Source: Microcebus murinus | Lineage: Eukaryota; Chordata; Mammalia; Primates; Cheirogaleidae | NCBI RefSeq assembly: GCF_040939455.1 | Contig: NC_134117.1 | Location: 61,340,501 to 61,404,500, forward strand | DNA length: 64,000 nt | Reading direction: 5' to 3' | Part shown: positions 61,200 to 64,000 of the stretch, in pieces | Position numbering within the stretch: position 1 is the first letter of the stretch | How the letters are laid out: each line of letters opens with the position of its first letter | The notes under the pieces: model-generated | The model's input: the letters and a program-made list of their open reading frames with translations, nothing else | Database searches by the model: none | What the model was told of the DNA's origin: nothing | Made by a program: the position numbers and the translations under genes

Positions 61200-61790
61200 A
61201 TTTGCATGTTTACAGATGACCAAATGCTGGTCAAGTGCAAAAGAGCAAGAGAGGCATTGTGGGGATGGGTACTTATTTGAGATCCTATGACAAAGGCCCT
61301 GTTAAGGGTGTAAACAGGCTTCAGAACAGGACAAGCCAACGTGGGCCTCTGGTGTCCTTAGGAGCTCAGAGGAAAGAAAGGCCAGAGTGCAGGGCATTTG
61401 CTCAGGCCAAGGTCGTTGCAGGTGGGAACAGGGGTGGGCACGGAAGAGCCCCTGAGAGGGGCAGCTCTAAAACGAATGCCATATCCAAACTGCTGAAAAT
61501 CACCTCACAGCAGTGCCAGGCAGATAAGAACTCAACCACTCTCTGCCCTTGTGACCGTGGCAGGATCAGAAACCATACCACCATGTTTAGGCTGCTGAGG
61601 GAGGACGTACGCAATGAAGCAGGGAAGAAGAAAAGGAGCATGTCTGCTGTCCACCCTCCCCGCAGGTGGCCGGCCTGCAGCACTGCCCAGCTGACTGACG
61701 CTGACTTTCGGGCATTTATATGATTGTATTGGGCTGGCATTCTGTGTCATGGCTTTGTCAGTTTAAGCAACAGCACAGCTTTTTATAACT
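61200..61790. other. GC-richer block with a 162-codon open frame, unexplained
   Basis: An open frame at 61235-61723 (plus strand) ends beside a TATA-like catttatatgattg. It is basic (Arg/Lys-rich) with no domain that I recognise. It could be an old LTR or unique sequence. No splice or codon evidence makes it a gene. Confidence 0.25.
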
Positions 61791-63945
61791 CGAGAATCAT
61801 GTTCCCAGCCTGGGGCAGATGAGTACATGAATATGTAATTGAAAAGTTACAGTGAGAGATAATGTTGCATTCTGATTACAACCCATGAGTCAAAGATAGT
61901 GGTGACATTTATTAATACATTATTATTTGAACATTTTGTTATTGATATAATTCCATTCCTATAAATTTTAACATCTCAAATATTTTTATAATCTCCATCA
62001 CAGCAAACATGTATTTGATATGTGTGTGAATATACATCACATTTAAATTATGTTTATTATTTTAACCAAAGTTCTCTTGTCTTGGTATTTATTTCTTTGA
62101 TATGATTTTTTATTGTACTCTATGGCTCAGTTTGCCTCTTAAAATTTCTATGCAATTTAGTCATGTTATTTTTCCATAAACATTACTAAAAATCATACTG
62201 CTAATACTGAAAGAACGAATCTATGGGTTTAGTACAATTATCCACACTATTGCTAAATTGATAACTAGAATAAGATACAATCTCATCTGGTAACTGCGTT
62301 TAGTCAAGTAGAGCTCCTATTTCCCCTTTTAGTCTATTGAAATCGTTTCTATAGATTATTCTATTGAAAGTGTTTCTATATGATTGTGTTAAAATTCAGG
62401 AATGACCTTGTGAGGTCCTTATTCTTTGCTGTCCCCGTCATGCTGGTTCACTGTGGTGCCATGTCCTTGGTTATTTCCCCACCTCTCCATGGTCCTCCTG
62501 TCCATGTTGATGCTTCTTAGTCTCTCCCCCGGCCCCTTCTGTTCAGGATGCATCTGCAGTTGCTTTCTCTGCTCCTCCCCAGCATTTCATTTGCACTGTG
62601 TAAGAAGCTACTGTCTAGTTTATTATTTCTGTGTCTGCCTTGCCCTACCTGATGAGTTCTAGAAAACTTGAACAGCTTCACCTCTCTAAGGCTCACAGAA
62701 TGCTTTAGACGTAGCACCTACTACATGTGAATATTATAGATATTCAGCCGATTAACTACCCTAATTCCCTCACCATCAGGCAGAGCACTTGAACACATGA
62801 GCCAGACTCTCTGAAGAGTGATAAAATGCTGTAGAGAATGGGAATGTTAATGACTTTATTCATCTCTGATACCCTGGTGAGTATCACAGTCAAAAGACTG
62901 GAGGGATGTCTCCTTGTAGCGAAATGCCTGATTTCTTTTTAAGAAGAAAAAATACAAGGTAGGATAGTGACCCAGGATAGCAGAGTATCTGCCACATCAA
63001 AGGATCTGTCAGGGGGACACAAGGATAAATTTCAGATCTCTAGCATGGGAGATTCTGTGGGGTGTTCTGGATTCATTTCACTCAAGAAGCACTTTATCTT
63101 TGCCCAGCCAGTCACTGCCATTCAGGGTCAAAATCATATATGTTGCATAAATGCACTACTAATTTCAAACGAAAATTCAACCTCGTGGGATACAGAGTTA
63201 CATGGATCTTTCATATGTCAATGTTTTAATGCTGGAAGCCTTCAGACTTCATTGCAAAACTAGAAGAGGTTGTTGATGGGCTTACAGGGACTGGGGCAGA
63301 TGGAGAAACAGTGAAACCGAACTCGTGTTTAATGATTTCTAGTCATTAATCACATCCATGTCAACTCCCTTCCACACCAAGCTTGCATAAGTAAAACCCA
63401 CAGTTTCCCCCTATTATGAGATAGGACAATATAGTTAAAAATGGGTGGCCATCACTTTGCCTTCCCTTAGGAAGGAAGTAGTAATGCTGGGCTTTCTTTA
63501 CTAGGTACCTAATAAAGTTTTCCAGTTGAATTGCTATCCCAGTAGCAATCAGATACAGATTTTCTGGACTTATAATAATGAAGTAGAGTATTTCATGTCA
63601 TCAAAAGTGGAAAATTATCTCATATTTTCTATTTTCCAGATCTCATGTTTGTCTTGTTTCATGTATGTTGTTCTTGTTTCTCTTTGTATACTGTGAACCT
63701 AACAAATGTTCAGATCAAAGGAGGACAGTTTTGTTTTTGAGTAGATGGGTATGTACTGAGCAGGGTCTACATTTAAATAGGAATATTATGATGTAAAAAG
63801 GAAGAATGGATCACATGGCCTCTGAGGGAGATGGACATATAGAGGGAGCCTGTCTTTAACGGCCCTTTCCACTGAAGAAGTCCGTGAAAGTGGACACATT
63901 TCACGTAAATGTGCTTATCTCTTAGGATTTCTCTTTAGTGCTCTA
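61791..63945. other. AT-rich sequence without recognised features
   Basis: No gene or clear repeat. 62400-62700 is locally GC-richer without an identifiable element. Confidence 0.5.
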
Positions 63946-63948
63946 CAG

Positions 63949-64000
63949 CAGTGGTCCCCAAGCCCTGGCCATGGACCAGTTTGGGTCCGTGGTCAGTTAG
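63949..64000 (+). mobile_element. Probable DNA-transposon terminus, cut by the window edge
   Basis: cagtggtccccaagccctgg followed by ggaccagtttgggtccgtgg resembles the terminal text of a hAT-type MER element widespread in primates. The rest lies outside the window. Confidence 0.45.

Overview
The window is mammalian nuclear DNA, most likely from a strepsirrhine primate (lemur or galago group). The main evidence is the Alu family present. Full Alu copies at 2210-2555 (minus strand) and 58551-58870 (plus strand) carry the right-arm wording gctaggctgatgccacggca or its complement, and several copies carry gcctgagcaagagc in the left arm. Both are typical of lemur and galago Alus. Old L1M, L2, MIR, MLT1 and Tigger relics complete a normal primate repeat landscape. 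There are no prokaryotic features, operons or CRISPR arrays.

Region 1 (1-42641) is dominated by one plus-strand protein-coding gene. I could chain 34 consecutive exons (1944-42641), all with AG/GT borders, compatible phases throughout and no internal stop. They total 4197 coding bases, giving 1398 residues and a TGA at 42639-42641. The product is a helical-repeat (HEAT-like) protein of the maestro heat-like repeat (MROH) family. The first exon seen is internal, so the 5' end and promoter lie left of the window. I cannot assign the paralogue with confidence. The 5' flank (1-1465) is an old L1 carrying a younger, inverted L1 insertion. The introns hold MIR, L2, L1M, an Alu, an MLT1 LTR and a 115-bp tandem duplication. 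The 7.7-kb last intron is almost wholly LINE sequence, plus an Alu monomer and an intron-containing tRNA-Arg(TCT) pseudogene.

Region 2 (42642-49567) is the 3' flank: Alu fragments and triplet repeats just after the stop codon, two ERV-type solo LTR relics, L2, an L1 3' end, and an Alu left monomer with a perfect 17-bp target-site duplication. One isolated exon-like open segment lies at 48244-48399.

Region 3 (49568-56232) is a full-length minus-strand L1 inserted into a Tigger-type DNA transposon. It is flanked by a 15-bp target-site duplication. ORF1 is intact, ORF2 is broken by a nonsense codon and at least one frameshift, and a GC-rich 5' UTR is present. At the 3' side, about 90 bases with their own AATAAA signal lie between two A-tails, the signature of a 3' transduction.

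Region 4 (56233-64000) is AT-rich and gene-poor. It holds the rest of the Tigger element, two small exon-like segments near 57.4-57.65 kb whose phases fit the candidate exon at 48.2 kb, several Alus, and the edge of a probable DNA transposon at the right border. I found no undescribed biological system. The most informative items are the MROH gene model, its basic C-terminal tail, and the structural histories of the retroelements.
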